Source of the DNA: Dermatophagoides farinae
Lineage: Eukaryota; Arthropoda; Arachnida; Sarcoptiformes; Pyroglyphidae
Length of the DNA stretch: 64,000 bases
Assembly (NCBI RefSeq): GCF_024713945.1
Contig: NW_027461521.1
Location: 250,501-314,500, forward strand
Direction: 5' to 3'
The notes under the pieces were generated by a model. That model ran no database searches and had not been told where the DNA came from. It saw only the letters and a program-made list of their open reading frames with translations. The translations under genes and the position numbers were made by a program. Shown here piece after piece: positions 17,967-27,864 of this stretch (position 1 is its first letter; each line of letters begins with the position of its first letter).

Positions 17967-20510
17967 ATGTTTTTATTAAAACAAAATTGCCTTGCTAAAG
18001 GTTTAAAGGACAGAACTATGGAACATGAAAAGTTTTCGAACAAAGTTTTCGTTTCACAAGTGAATGCTTTAATTGCAACGTCATCGAACTTGAATTTGAT
18101 CTTTTTAAAATCATTAGATGTTCTAATAGTCGAACAGTTTATAAACTTTGGCGATCATGACGAGGCTTTGCTTACTTATTTAATAGCAGATTGTGTTCGC
18201 ACAAACAGAGACTTTCATTCTAATGTAAAAGATATTGACTCTATAGACACAATTCAAGCTTTAACTAGCTCTCACATTATATTTTCTGCTTTGCTTTTAC
18301 TACATTTGTTATATCATGGTTTAACAACGGATTTTTTAAGTTTAAATATACATCTTTTTAACAATGTTCAGGTGATTCAACTAGCCAGCCGGGTGTTGCA
18401 GATCTATTTTTTTTCTGAAAACCTTGTACCTACTTATACTAAACTAGTCAACCTTATGAGATTTTCGACACATTTACACACTAATGAAGTACTTTTAGCT
18501 GTGTTAAAGGTAATTATTTTTAAATCGCTAAATACAAGAATTATATTATATTGTAGTCACGACAAACAAGGAACAGATAATGAAACAGAAATTGATTGTG
18601 TCAACACGGTCTCAGTTACAGAATATTATTTGGAAAATGTAGTGCAGCATATTTCAAATGTTTTCGGTTCTTTTTTATTTGATAACAGGTCATTTCTATT
18701 AGATTTGATAAATTATCATGATTATTACACAGTGGATGAGATTTTTGTTTTCTTCATCATTTATCTTCTTTACAAGAATTATGAAAGCAGCTTCAACGAA
18801 AACTTCGATGAAAATTTTCTAAACAACACAGTCAAATCGCTTCTTAAACTAGACAAATTAAAAAAGCTTACATATACATCAATAACGAAAAAACTAATTG
18901 TAGCAACAATACTAATATTAACGGTTAACAAAATTGAGCTACAGTCAAGTATAGAATTACTTCCAACAGCGTTCTGCAATTGTAATAACGAGGTACTACA
19001 ATTTTGCGTTTCTCTTTGTTTTTCTGCCTACTCGTTAAAACTAGCTAATTTGTTTAAAGAAAATGACAAACTAAGCAGGAATCTGTTCACTTCAGTTTTA
19101 AACAGTTTATTTAGCTTACAAAACGCAAGTCAAACTTACACAAAGTTTGACTTATATCCCTTTATGTTTTTTTCGTCTATTTTATACACAAGAACATATT
19201 ATTCGAACTATATTTCTATGAATAAACATTCTCAAGATACTTCAAGTACAACAGATTCGTTAATACATAATAAAAGCGACAACTATATAGTTGCTAAACT
19301 TCAAGACACTGTAAGCATTATCGTGCACATAAATTGCTCAGAAGTTGCGACGAAGATATTGGAAGATCAAACGCAAATACTTACTGTAAGCCATAGCATA
19401 TTTGACATAATAAGAAAACTAGATGGGACATTAATTCCAGGGGATGTATCGATAAATGCGCATTTAGCTCTTGAACGGTCGGCCAGCGAGCCAGGAGCTA
19501 TTTTGGAACTTTCAAACGAAGAAAAAAAATATGTAAGCTTTAACAATTTGTTCCGTTATTTTCCTAAAAGAGTGGAATTTATTATGAATGAGTTTCTGAG
19601 TATTGTAGAACAAACCAGGCAGTCAGGTATGAAGCAAAAATCGAAAAACATATTTTTGTTCGAGCAAAAGCAACGATTTCTTGGTCTGATAAATGAACTA
19701 ATGAGTAACCAATCTTCGATTTACAAGTACATGTTGCTTGAGTTTCAAAACACTCCAGCTCTGACGGTTCAAACAACAGCAACTTCTATGTCCACTTCAC
19801 TATTAGGTTTTGCTCTTCTAGAATTTTTCAAAGATACGAAGCACGTTCTCAATTCTTGTGAAGCTAATTTATTGCAGAATATTGATCAAGAATATGATTC
19901 TAAAATAAATGAACACAAAATACTTTTTTCAAATTTAGTTCTGATAGAAACGTTTAAACTTGTTATCAAACTGTTCGAAAAAGATGCTTTTCTGAAAACT
20001 TTAATTGGAAACTCCCGCACCTACGGTAAATTTATGTTAATATGCAAGACCAATGTAGTAGCTACTTGTTGTGTACTTAGTAATTCTAATGAAATGAATT
20101 TTGATAACAACAATTGTACATTGATGAAAGATTTAACTTCAGCCGCGAAAATCGTTTCTTCCTGCAGTTTAATCAATATAATTGGAATACAAGTCAATTT
20201 TTTGCATCATTTATGCATTAACTCTTTGACCAACAAACATATTACTTATCAAGAATTTTTACTTTTGTTTGACAAGGTACTTATATATTTAGAAGGCTCA
20301 GAGGTTACTTATGATCAGTTAAACCAATACGAACATTGGAAACTATTTTTCGATAATATTTCTAATTACAAAAAACAATACGAGCTTATACAACCATTAG
20401 ACACTAACGAGTTGGCAGTTGCGTGCTTATCACATTCGAAGGACTTTATACAAAAGTTAGATAGGCGCATTCAACAGCTGCAAAATACTGATTTTTCACT
20501 TATTAGTTAA
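17967..20510 (+). CDS. Large helical protein, 847 aa, unknown function
   Basis: A single ORF from ATG to TAA. The protein is Leu/Ile/Asn-rich with repeated amphipathic helices over most of its length, consistent with an alpha-solenoid. No zinc site, catalytic motif or signal peptide is visible. The best-conserved-looking part is about 520-600 (RYFPKRVEFIMNEFLSIVEQ followed by a charged helix). I considered the UFD2 core and nucleoporin-like solenoids, but cannot support any of them. The start is the first ATG; a second Met at residue 18 could also serve. Confidence 0.7.
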   Translation: MFLLKQNCLAKGLKDRTMEHEKFSNKVFVSQVNALIATSSNLNLIFLKSLDVLIVEQFINFGDHDEALLTYLIADCVRTNRDFHSNVKDIDSIDTIQALTSSHIIFSALLLLHLLYHGLTTDFLSLNIHLFNNVQVIQLASRVLQIYFFSENLVPTYTKLVNLMRFSTHLHTNEVLLAVLKVIIFKSLNTRIILYCSHDKQGTDNETEIDCVNTVSVTEYYLENVVQHISNVFGSFLFDNRSFLLDLINYHDYYTVDEIFVFFIIYLLYKNYESSFNENFDENFLNNTVKSLLKLDKLKKLTYTSITKKLIVATILILTVNKIELQSSIELLPTAFCNCNNEVLQFCVSLCFSAYSLKLANLFKENDKLSRNLFTSVLNSLFSLQNASQTYTKFDLYPFMFFSSILYTRTYYSNYISMNKHSQDTSSTTDSLIHNKSDNYIVAKLQDTVSIIVHINCSEVATKILEDQTQILTVSHSIFDIIRKLDGTLIPGDVSINAHLALERSASEPGAILELSNEEKKYVSFNNLFRYFPKRVEFIMNEFLSIVEQTRQSGMKQKSKNIFLFEQKQRFLGLINELMSNQSSIYKYMLLEFQNTPALTVQTTATSMSTSLLGFALLEFFKDTKHVLNSCEANLLQNIDQEYDSKINEHKILFSNLVLIETFKLVIKLFEKDAFLKTLIGNSRTYGKFMLICKTNVVATCCVLSNSNEMNFDNNNCTLMKDLTSAAKIVSSCSLINIIGIQVNFLHHLCINSLTNKHITYQEFLLLFDKVLIYLEGSEVTYDQLNQYEHWKLFFDNISNYKKQYELIQPLDTNELAVACLSHSKDFIQKLDRRIQQLQNTDFSLIS

Positions 20511-20566
20511 TAATAAATATTTTATTAAATTATTGCGTTAAAGCTAAATAAGAGAATGCGGCATTC

Positions 20567-22234
20567 ATGCAGTCAGTCGTGAACTTTATTTCAAATATTA
20601 AACCTAGAAGTCATCTCGAAGTCGATGAACTGGTTGAACAGGAATTAAACGGAGAAAGCCCACTTGATCAAAAGTTCAATATTTTATCTCAGTTAGCCAC
20701 AACTGACGACTTGCGCGTAAAAGCTTACGCTTATCGAACTTTGTGCAACGTCAGCTTTCGTTCAGAATTTAATGATAAAACTGAAGAATTAACCATTCTA
20801 TCGCAAAACACAATTGATAAGGAATTATCTTCTACACATCACCCGAGTAAATATCTAGCATTGCTTAATTCTAATTTAGTTTTGTCAAACTTTTATTGTG
20901 GTAACGTCATAATGTTTCGTTATTTATTAGCTTTAATGGATATCGAAACTCATAAACTGATGGATGATAATAATTATATTGTTAGTTCCACTGCAGTGCT
21001 TTCTTATATTTTGTCTAAATCTTACTATGATGAAGATAAATTTTCGCAAAAAGCCGTTTATTATTTATCAAATTTCGAAGTGGTGAAAAAACTGCCGCAG
21101 ATCACCCAATTGTTTCTGATAAGCGCGTTACAAAAGCTGAATTCTAGTTGTTTGACTGATTTGTTTAAAGATCAATTGATGGCACTAGTCATTCAAAGCA
21201 ATAATCAAATCGCATTAAATTCGATTCAATTGCTGCTTAATTTTTTTTTGCGAAATCACCAAAATAAAACAGCGAGCATTCAAATTCTTTTAAAGCGTCT
21301 ATTTCACTTACGGCAGTTTGATTATTGTTATACCATTTCTATTTTTACTCACGTTTTGGAGAACTGCCGACTTTTTGATCTTCCGATGTTTTTAGAATGT
21401 TACAAGCTAGCTATTGACGACAATTATGAATTAACATTACTAGCGTTGAATTACCTGATCAAATCTTTTTACATTACACAGAATAACGAACTAATCGTCT
21501 TGCTCGTTTCAGCACTTGAAGATTTTGTACACATTTCAAAGCATGAAGAACTCAAGAAAGTCGCATTTCTAGTTTTACTTGATATTGTAGAGCCCAGTAA
21601 AGTTAAAAACATAATTCACAGTTTTTTTGTTTGCAGAAAAGAATGGGATAAAACATTCATAACAAAATTTTTACAATTAACCACAGTTAAGCTGAGCAAT
21701 GAAGATATTCATTCCTTGCTCGTTGATTTAGCTAACGAAGAACCGGACTCAGAAAAATTTCAATGTTTAGTGTTAGCAACAGCTTTGCTCGTTAAAAATC
21801 AAAATAGCTCAATGGTCAAGAGATACATTGAAAATAAAATGAGCTGTGAAGAATTATTTGAACAAACGGTTTTGTTCAACTTACTGCATGACCGGCATAA
21901 AGAAGAGGATTTTTTAGACTTTATTAACAAATTAGAACAGGTGGACGCTTGTTCTAATTTTATACATTACTTTAAATACGAATACACAAATTTGGTTAAG
22001 TCAGACAAAAATTTCAACGCTGATTTAGATGCGCTTTTGTTGCTAAATCATGAAATAAATAAAACCAATATGTTATTTAGAATAGATCATACAGACAATC
22101 TAGTAGTAAATAAATATATAGAAGAAATATTAACTGAAAATGACAACGCCGTCGATAATAAAAATAAATGTAGCACCGTAACACACAATCACATCGATTT
22201 AGAACAAGAGTTTAAAAATTTTCTAGATTTTTAA
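20567..22234 (+). CDS. Helical-repeat (HEAT/ARM-like) protein, 555 aa
   Basis: The protein is nearly all helix, with repeated 35-40 residue units (for example LLALMDIETHKLMDD, IQLLLNFFLRN, LALNYLIKSFYI) like HEAT or ARM solenoids. It resembles trafficking adaptors or other scaffold solenoids, but no ear, hinge or clathrin motif is seen. The C-terminus is acidic and Asn-rich. It sits 56 bases after the end of the 847-aa helical gene on the same strand. The two do not look like one split gene, because each has its own ATG and stop and no in-frame splice joins them. Function unknown. Confidence 0.65.
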   Translation: MQSVVNFISNIKPRSHLEVDELVEQELNGESPLDQKFNILSQLATTDDLRVKAYAYRTLCNVSFRSEFNDKTEELTILSQNTIDKELSSTHHPSKYLALLNSNLVLSNFYCGNVIMFRYLLALMDIETHKLMDDNNYIVSSTAVLSYILSKSYYDEDKFSQKAVYYLSNFEVVKKLPQITQLFLISALQKLNSSCLTDLFKDQLMALVIQSNNQIALNSIQLLLNFFLRNHQNKTASIQILLKRLFHLRQFDYCYTISIFTHVLENCRLFDLPMFLECYKLAIDDNYELTLLALNYLIKSFYITQNNELIVLLVSALEDFVHISKHEELKKVAFLVLLDIVEPSKVKNIIHSFFVCRKEWDKTFITKFLQLTTVKLSNEDIHSLLVDLANEEPDSEKFQCLVLATALLVKNQNSSMVKRYIENKMSCEELFEQTVLFNLLHDRHKEEDFLDFINKLEQVDACSNFIHYFKYEYTNLVKSDKNFNADLDALLLLNHEINKTNMLFRIDHTDNLVVNKYIEEILTENDNAVDNKNKCSTVTHNHIDLEQEFKNFLDF

Positions 22235-22314
22235 AATTTTTAATTTCCTCTTGGCTTATTAACTTTTATAGCGAGAAATTAGTATTATAATAATGAGAAA
22301 TTTCTTTCAGCACA

Positions 22315-23322
22315 ATGACAGAAATTTGGACTGAGCGATAGTAAGTTAGTTACCGTTACAGTTGTAATAGTAGACCTTCGAGTATCGAGAATTTACGAGG
22401 TCAAAAAAATGCAAAAAGGATACTAATGTCAACGCTTGCAAACAATAGTTGTGTGAATTTTTTATTTTTCGGTCCCCCAGGGTCTGGAAAAACTTCAGCC
22501 GCCTTAGCTCTAGCAAAATCCATGTTTGGAAATGATTGGAAAAAAAACACTTTAGAGTTGAATGCGTCAGATGATCGTGGAATTTCTACTGTACGTACAA
22601 GAATAAAGCCTTGGAGCCAGTACGTCTCCAAACAAGATGAGAATTCTGACGAAACTCAGCGAATGTCTAAACTGATCATACTAGATGAAGCGGATATGAT
22701 GACATTCGACGCTCAAGCTGCGTTGCGCAGAGTGATTGAAGATTACAATGGCAAAAGCAGTTTCATAATAATTTGTAACTACTTAAATAAAATAATCGAA
22801 CCTATTATTTCGAGATGTGTTGTATGTAAGTTTAACCCAATATCGCTAACTGATCATATTTCGCACTTAAACAGCATTTGCGCTGCTGAAGGCGTAAATG
22901 TTGACTCAGATAAATTAAAATTAATTGTTACCTTAACTAATGGAGACATAAGAGCTTCGATGAATTTGTTACAGTGCGCACATGCAATTTATGGAAACAG
23001 TTTAACGACAGACGAAATTTACTCGCTCTCAAGCTTTCCAAATCCGGGCCTAGTTACGACACTATACAAAAAAATAACTAGTGGAGATCACAGTCACAAC
23101 GAGCTGTTTTCGGAAATTGTTAAAACTGGATGTAACTTAGTATATTTGATTGAAAATCTGACTGAAGAAATAATTAAAGACGATTCTTTCACGGATTCAG
23201 TTAAATCAAACCTGGTTCTGAAAGGTTTCGACGCAATTAGCGCAATATGTAGGTCTTTAGAGTCTAATTTTCAATTTTATAATTTTCTATTAGACGTTAG
23301 TAATGTATGTTCAAAACGATAA
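22315..23322 (+). CDS. RFC4: Replication factor C small subunit (human RFC4 / yeast Rfc2-like)
   Basis: Exon 1 is only 26 nt (22315-22340) and encodes MTEIWTER plus two bases of a Tyr codon. A 30-nt intron (22341-22370, GTAAGT...AATAG) follows, and exon 2 runs 22371-23322. The splice rebuilds the family's WTExYRP start, followed by the LRGQ box and Walker A GPPGSGKT. Also present are ELNASDDRG, Walker B ILDEADMM, the sensor region ICNYLNKIIEPI and the SRC arginine-finger motif. The spliced protein has 325 aa, normal for the family. The NASDDRG and NYLxxIIEP wording is closest to RFC4/Rfc2. It belongs to the pentameric clamp loader that places PCNA. An ORF-only call would start 37 codons too late at 22426. 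Confidence 0.9.
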
Positions 23323-23387
23323 AAATATAAATATAACTATATATCAAAATATAAAAGCTAACGCACGAAGTAAAAATTGAGAATTGA

Positions 23388-24196
23388 CTAAATCATTCGT
23401 TGAACCAATTCGTTGATGTATTCTTCACGGTTACCCCAGTCACCACTACGGAATTCAGAAAATCCGTGTCTTTTACAGACGAAACCGCCTTTTGGGCATC
23501 GCAACTTGAAAGTCCACAAGAAGTTGTTGACTTCCTTGAAAGCTTTACCGCTAGTGTAGATTTGGTAAACCATGTCTTCGACACAGGTTACACCTAAGTG
23601 GCCAAGTTTTTTGGTGATGATTTCATTGTTAGAAATTCTAATTCTGGACTGTTTTCCTGCCATACCATCACGAACGTAACCTCGCTTGTATATTAACTTT
23701 CTAATGGTTTCGACGGAAGGGTATCCACATGCGACGAAAGGTTCGATGTGCTTCAACATTTGAAGAGTGGCTTTGTTAATTCTAACAAAAGCGGCGTTGT
23801 GAATTTGGAAAAGTCTGAAGAGCTGGAAGATTTTTCTGACACGTGGGCAAAGCTTGTTAACACCCTTGATTCTAACGACTAACATAACTTTAGGTTCAGC
23901 GGGTTTGTAGAAGGATTGTGAAGCATAAGCGCTTTGTTTTTTTGCTTCGATTTCGGCAGCTTCTTTAGAATAGAGATCCTCGTAGTGGACAAGTTTCTCA
24001 GCAGCTTCCTTCATCAGCAAAGCTTGTTTTTCGGCTTGGGCCTTCTTTGCTTCGCATTTTTCATGGTATAACTCAGTATTTCTCTTTAATTTTTTTTCTT
24101 GCTCTGCCGACTTAGGTTGGAATGCAAGAGATGCTTCGTTTACTAAATACAAATCCTAAAAAGAATATAAATGTTATAAAGAGTACTTACCGCCAT
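23388..24196 (-). CDS. RPL7: Ribosomal protein uL30 (RPL7)
   Basis: Exon 1 holds just ATG GCG (24196-24191). A 35-nt intron (24156-24190, GTAAGT...TTTAG) follows, and exon 2 runs 24155-23388. The 257-aa product has the eukaryotic L7 basic helical N-terminus (about 20-80), then VVRIKGVNKLCPRVRKIFQL, the KRGYVRDG region, and KLGHLGVTCVEDMVYQIYT. Length and motif order match cytosolic uL30, a 60S protein. The intron directly after the second codon is a location often seen in ribosomal protein genes of compact genomes. The gene is divergent from RPSA with about 100 bases between them. Confidence 0.95.
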
Positions 24197-24302
24197 TTTA
24201 AAAACTTAAACAAGCTATCTTTTAAAAGATAATTCAAATAAAAAACGTAACAAATGGAATAATAATTTCTTTAATTTCTTGCTAATTTCAAAAAATCTCT
24301 AG

Positions 24303-25099
24303 ATGAGTTATATCACTAAAGCAGAGAGTGACGACTTTATTCGTCGTGCAATAATATGCAAGGTATGTTTTTAGACGGCAGTGATTTTTAGGCCCACATC
24401 GGTAACACAGTTACCCACAACAAAATGAAGCCATACATTGCTTCGTCTCTTAAGCATGGACAAACTTTATTGAACCTCAGAAAAACATTTGAAAACGTAA
24501 TGTTTGCTGCTAGAATTATCAACGGTGCCAGCGACCCTAAATCGGTCTGCGTTGTTGGAAGCCAGCAATACGCTAAGAGACCAATTCTTAAGTACTGTCA
24601 GTACACCGACGCCACTCCCGCACCACACCGATGGATTCCTGGTACCCTCACTAATCAAAATACTTTACGTTTCATGGAACCTAGAATCCTCATAGTTTGC
24701 GATGCATCTGCCGACAGACAAGCAATCATTGAAGCTTACTACTCAAATATTGTCGTCATTGCTTTGTGTAATTCTAACGACGACTTGAGTTGCATTCACT
24801 TAGCAATTCCTGTCAACACTAAGAGTCCAGAAACCATCGGACTTATTTTGTGGGCACTCGCGCAAGAAGTTCTTAAGATCAGAAGCACTCTTCCTAGAGG
24901 TAAACAATGGGATGTCATTCCAGACAGCTTCTTCCACAGAGAAGTTGAAGAAGTCAGACTTTCCGATGATGGCGTAATTGCATCAGAAATCGAAGACGAA
25001 GGTGAAGAAGAAATGAACGCCGCTGCTGAATCAAACAACTGGAACCGTGTCAATGATTGGAACATGTACAACAATATGATTCCCAGTCACATAGCCTAA
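24303..25099 (+). CDS. RPSA: Ribosomal protein uS2 (RPSA / p40)
   Basis: Exon 1 (24303-24362) encodes the first 20 residues. A 29-nt phase 0 intron (24363-24391, GTATGT...TTTAG) separates it from exon 2 (24392-25099). The join creates CKAHIGNTVTHNKMKPYI, where the family has the AHxG segment. LNLRKTFENVMFAAR, WIPGTLTNQ, EPRILIVCDASADRQ, IALCNSNDDL and the IPVNTKSPETIGLILW stretch follow as in eukaryotic uS2. The C-terminus is acidic with a short Asn/Trp tail, shorter than metazoan laminin-receptor extensions. The product (255 aa) is a 40S component. Without exon 1 the ORF would seem to start at 24425. Confidence 0.95.
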
Positions 25100-25249
25100 A
25101 TAGTTTATAAATAACTAACTTTTTAGCGTTAAATTTTCTTTTTTAAGTTAGATCAAATTAATTGTATTATACCAAGAGATTCTATATTTTTTATATAATA
25201 TACAATTATGCAATATATTAGTTATTCACTTGCTTGATAAGTAAACTAA

Positions 25250-26521
25250 TTATATCTTTGCTTTGTGTACTTCATTTCTTGAAGTTGCAATATAAAGGTA
25301 TTCGTCTACTTTCATCAAGTCGGTAGCAGTGAAATAGTAATGTTCAAAACCGTGTTTCGGCATTATTGTATTGACATCAATTGTGGCAATTTTTTCATTA
25401 ATTTCAGAGTTAAAAATGTAAAGAAGTCCACTGTTTGAACTTACAGCAAGTTTTTTAGCTGAATCCAGCGAGCCAGAAAAACTAATTATTGAAGTAATCG
25501 CGGCGCTATGGCAAGAATACACATTCAGTAGAGAGAATCCATTGTTAGAAACCTCATATCGACGAATAGATCCGGACATAGAACCAATGATGAGTTTTTT
25601 TGAATCCATACATGCACTGGAGATTGGACTGCCGTTTGCGCCTGTATGAGTAATTTCTCCTACGATGTAGTCAAACAACACTAAAGCGCCGTTTGACAAA
25701 CAGATGACAATATAGTAAAGGCGATCTATTTTGCATTCTAAAAAACTCAAAAACCTGATTGGAACGTCCGCAACGTGAATTGTCTGGAAATTGTCTTCAG
25801 TAATACCTTCCACATCTGTAAATAAAGATGTTTTTCCTAGTAGATCGATAACTAAAAAAATATCACCAGATTGAGTTCCAATTGCAAGTCGAGTATTTTC
25901 ATTGTTAAAAGTGAACGCATTCGCTTTACTAGGAAGTTCTAAAGAAGCAATTATGGTGGCCTTTTGAGCACGTAACGGATTATCAACTGCATAACCTACA
26001 TCATATTTTATAATGACACCTGATTCCGTCACTCCTACGAAAATGCCATTTTTAACTTCCTTTAAATTCAGAACACCAAATTCGTTTCCGTAAATTGTTA
26101 CAAACGGTTTAAATGACAGATTTTCCGTTTGGTTGTATATAAATAAATTTCCATGATAACTAAGAATTAGTATTTTATTTTGATAAGAGTATAATCTAAA
26201 AGGAATTTCGGGTGTGTCAAAAGCGAAATCAAGCAACGATTCACTTTGGGGTAAATAGTAGCATATTTCTAATACATTTTCACTTGACAAGGCAGAAGTA
26301 GTTAAAAAGTCTTTTAAATTTGTTGAAAAAATTTTTGAATTAATGACTAGCAGCCACTGGTGCTGAGAATTTTTGTTTAAAGCCAAGTTAAGTAAATCTA
26401 CAAGTTCGTCTCTAGTTGTTGTCGCAGGCATTACCATAGACACATCTAACTCGTTTGGCAATGGAATTGACGGGACACAAGAGACAAACTTAATTAACAC
26501 TTCAGAGAAACTTTCAGCCAT
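25250..26521 (-). CDS. WD40 ribosome-biogenesis protein (Ytm1/WDR12-like)
   Basis: 423 aa. Residues about 7-85 look like an NLE domain (VLIKFVSCVPSIPLP, then LVDLLNLAL, INSKIFSTNLKDFL and VLEICYYL). This is followed by WD repeats to the end (for example FRLYSYQNKILILSYHGNLFIY and TRLAIGTQSGDIFLV). NLE plus beta-propeller occurs in Ytm1/WDR12 and Nle1/Rsa4, both ligands or substrates of the Rea1/Midasin remover on pre-60S particles. Length and the SLxxFL...EIxY wording fit Ytm1/WDR12 better. The repeats are divergent and mostly lack the terminal WD dipeptide. It would act in the nucleolus with Erb1 and Nop7. Confidence 0.65.
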   Translation of the reverse strand: MAESFSEVLIKFVSCVPSIPLPNELDVSMVMPATTTRDELVDLLNLALNKNSQHQWLLVINSKIFSTNLKDFLTTSALSSENVLEICYYLPQSESLLDFAFDTPEIPFRLYSYQNKILILSYHGNLFIYNQTENLSFKPFVTIYGNEFGVLNLKEVKNGIFVGVTESGVIIKYDVGYAVDNPLRAQKATIIASLELPSKANAFTFNNENTRLAIGTQSGDIFLVIDLLGKTSLFTDVEGITEDNFQTIHVADVPIRFLSFLECKIDRLYYIVICLSNGALVLFDYIVGEITHTGANGSPISSACMDSKKLIIGSMSGSIRRYEVSNNGFSLLNVYSCHSAAITSIISFSGSLDSAKKLAVSSNSGLLYIFNSEINEKIATIDVNTIMPKHGFEHYYFTATDLMKVDEYLYIATSRNEVHKAKI

Positions 26522-26639
26522 TTTAAGTAAATATAATAAATTATTGAAATAACGCAGAAACTTGGCTTATATCGTGCAATCAACGAGATAAATAATAACT
26601 CCGGGTTTCAAAAATAAAAAAATAATAAATCACAAAATT

Positions 26640-27050
26640 TTAGTTGCTTTTGTTCTCTAGATAGATTTTTTTGAGAGATGGATATCTGTCCATTTCATCG
26701 TGAAAGTCAGAGTTTTTTTCAATTACATTAACGATTTTAAGAAGTAAATACCGTTTAAACTCGTCCAAAACAGGTTTTAAGTCGTTGTTTGTCACTTGTT
26801 TAGTCAACTTTCCATCAACAAGCAACACAGTTTTGTTGTACAATAAACGAAGCAAATTCAAAGCATTGGGAACACTAACTGAAGGGCTGATTTGACTTAC
26901 GATTACGGCTTTTGGTGATATGGTCAACGATTGGTATGCGTTTGACAAGCCTACTTTTCTACGAGCAATTTTTAAAACTTCTGAACTAAAAACTACATTA
27001 TCACTAGTCCATGCATCATAATATTCTTTGTATTTGTTTAACGCTTCCAT
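26640..27050 (-). CDS. Unrecognised small protein, 136 aa
   Basis: ATG at 27050, stop at 26640. The protein is soluble and alpha/beta: a helical N-terminus, a hydrophobic strand (KAVIVSQI), a helix with LLRLLYNKTVLLVDGK, and a Lys-rich C-terminal helix ending in KKIYLENKSN. No cysteines, signal peptide or membrane segments are present. The family is not recognised. The gene is divergent from IscU, sharing a 115-bp AT-rich promoter region. Confidence 0.6.
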   Translation of the reverse strand: MEALNKYKEYYDAWTSDNVVFSSEVLKIARRKVGLSNAYQSLTISPKAVIVSQISPSVSVPNALNLLRLLYNKTVLLVDGKLTKQVTNNDLKPVLDEFKRYLLLKIVNVIEKNSDFHDEMDRYPSLKKIYLENKSN

Positions 27051-27165
27051 GATTTGTTTTGAATAAATTTATACGTATTATTTAAGATTGATATTTTAAC
27101 TTATAATATTTTTTTCTTTTTTTTCTGCAAAATGAAATAAGCGCCAAAAGTAAAATTATTTTATT

Positions 27166-27621
27166 ATGCTTAATACATCAAATATTAAGTCGAATTCGTC
27201 ACAAAACTTTTCCAAAGAAAAAGAGCATATTTCAGATATTGTAAAAGACCATTTTAACAATCCGAGAAACATAGGCTCTTTAAATCCAAATGATGATTCT
27301 GTAGGCACCGCCACTGTTGGTAAAGCTGCGTGTGGAGATGTCATAAAGCTGTTTATCAAAGTTGATGATGGTATAATTAAAGATGTCAAATTTAAAGCTT
27401 TTGGCTGTGGAAGTGCTATAGCCTCTTCCTCTTACGCCACTGAACTCATCAAAGGAAAAACAATAAATGACGCTTTAAAACTGAAAAATAAAGATATCAG
27501 CGACAAGCTGGCTTTAGAACCGATTAAGATTCATTGTAGTCTGCTAGCTGAAGACGCAATAAAAATAGCAATCAGAAATTACTTATCAAAAGCAAACAAC
27601 AAGAAAATGATAAAAGAATAG
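27166..27621 (+). CDS. ISCU: Iron-sulfur cluster scaffold IscU/Isu
   Basis: 151 aa with the full IscU domain: DHFNNPRNIGSL, GKAACGDVIKL (first Cys and Asp), KFKAFGCGSAIASSSYATE (second Cys), GKTINDAL and IKIHCSLLAEDAIKIAI (His and third Cys). All three cluster cysteines, the Asp and the His are present, so it should be functional. The Hsp70-recognition LPPVK motif reads LEPIK, an unusual change. Only about 30 residues precede the domain. They are Ser/Asn/Lys-rich rather than a classical amphipathic Arg-rich presequence, so import into a mitochondrion or mitosome would rely on a short or internal signal. Confidence 0.95.
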   Translation: MLNTSNIKSNSSQNFSKEKEHISDIVKDHFNNPRNIGSLNPNDDSVGTATVGKAACGDVIKLFIKVDDGIIKDVKFKAFGCGSAIASSSYATELIKGKTINDALKLKNKDISDKLALEPIKIHCSLLAEDAIKIAIRNYLSKANNKKMIKE

Positions 27622-27651
27622 TTTGCAAAACATATTCTAACAAAAATTAAA

Positions 27652-27801
27652 ATGAAAACGATTATTTTATTAAGCTTTTTGATTTCTATATTTAGAGCGT
27701 CAAACTATGCTAAGCTTAGTTCAGCAGCGTTTTATTATCTACTTCAGTAAATGTATGTAAATTTTAAAATGTATAGAGAAATTGCCACCGTTATTTTTTA
27801 A
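27652..27801 (+). CDS. Candidate 39-aa secreted peptide with a 30-nt intron
   Basis: Exon 1 (27652-27746) starts with ATG and encodes a typical signal-peptide profile: MKT, a hydrophobic core IILLSFLISIF, then RASNYA. A 30-nt segment with GTAAAT donor and TATAG acceptor (27747-27776) has the size of the other introns. Removing it extends the frame by eight codons to TAA at 27799-27801. Unspliced, the ORF stops at once (TAA at 27748-27750). Its size and A/T-rich surroundings leave room for chance. No family is recognised. It lies 30 bases after IscU on the same strand. Confidence 0.35.
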
Positions 27802-27864
27802 TAAGGCATTCTTTTTCAAAAATAGCAGATAATATATCTACTTTCTTGTATTATAAAGAAAAAT

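Noticed and set aside
17967-22234. The 847-aa and 555-aa genes as one split gene
   Set aside because: Each has its own ATG and stop and there is no in-frame intron between them.
22426-23322. RFC gene starting at 22426
   Set aside because: It would miss the conserved WTERYRP start, which is supplied by a 26-nt first exon and a 30-nt intron.
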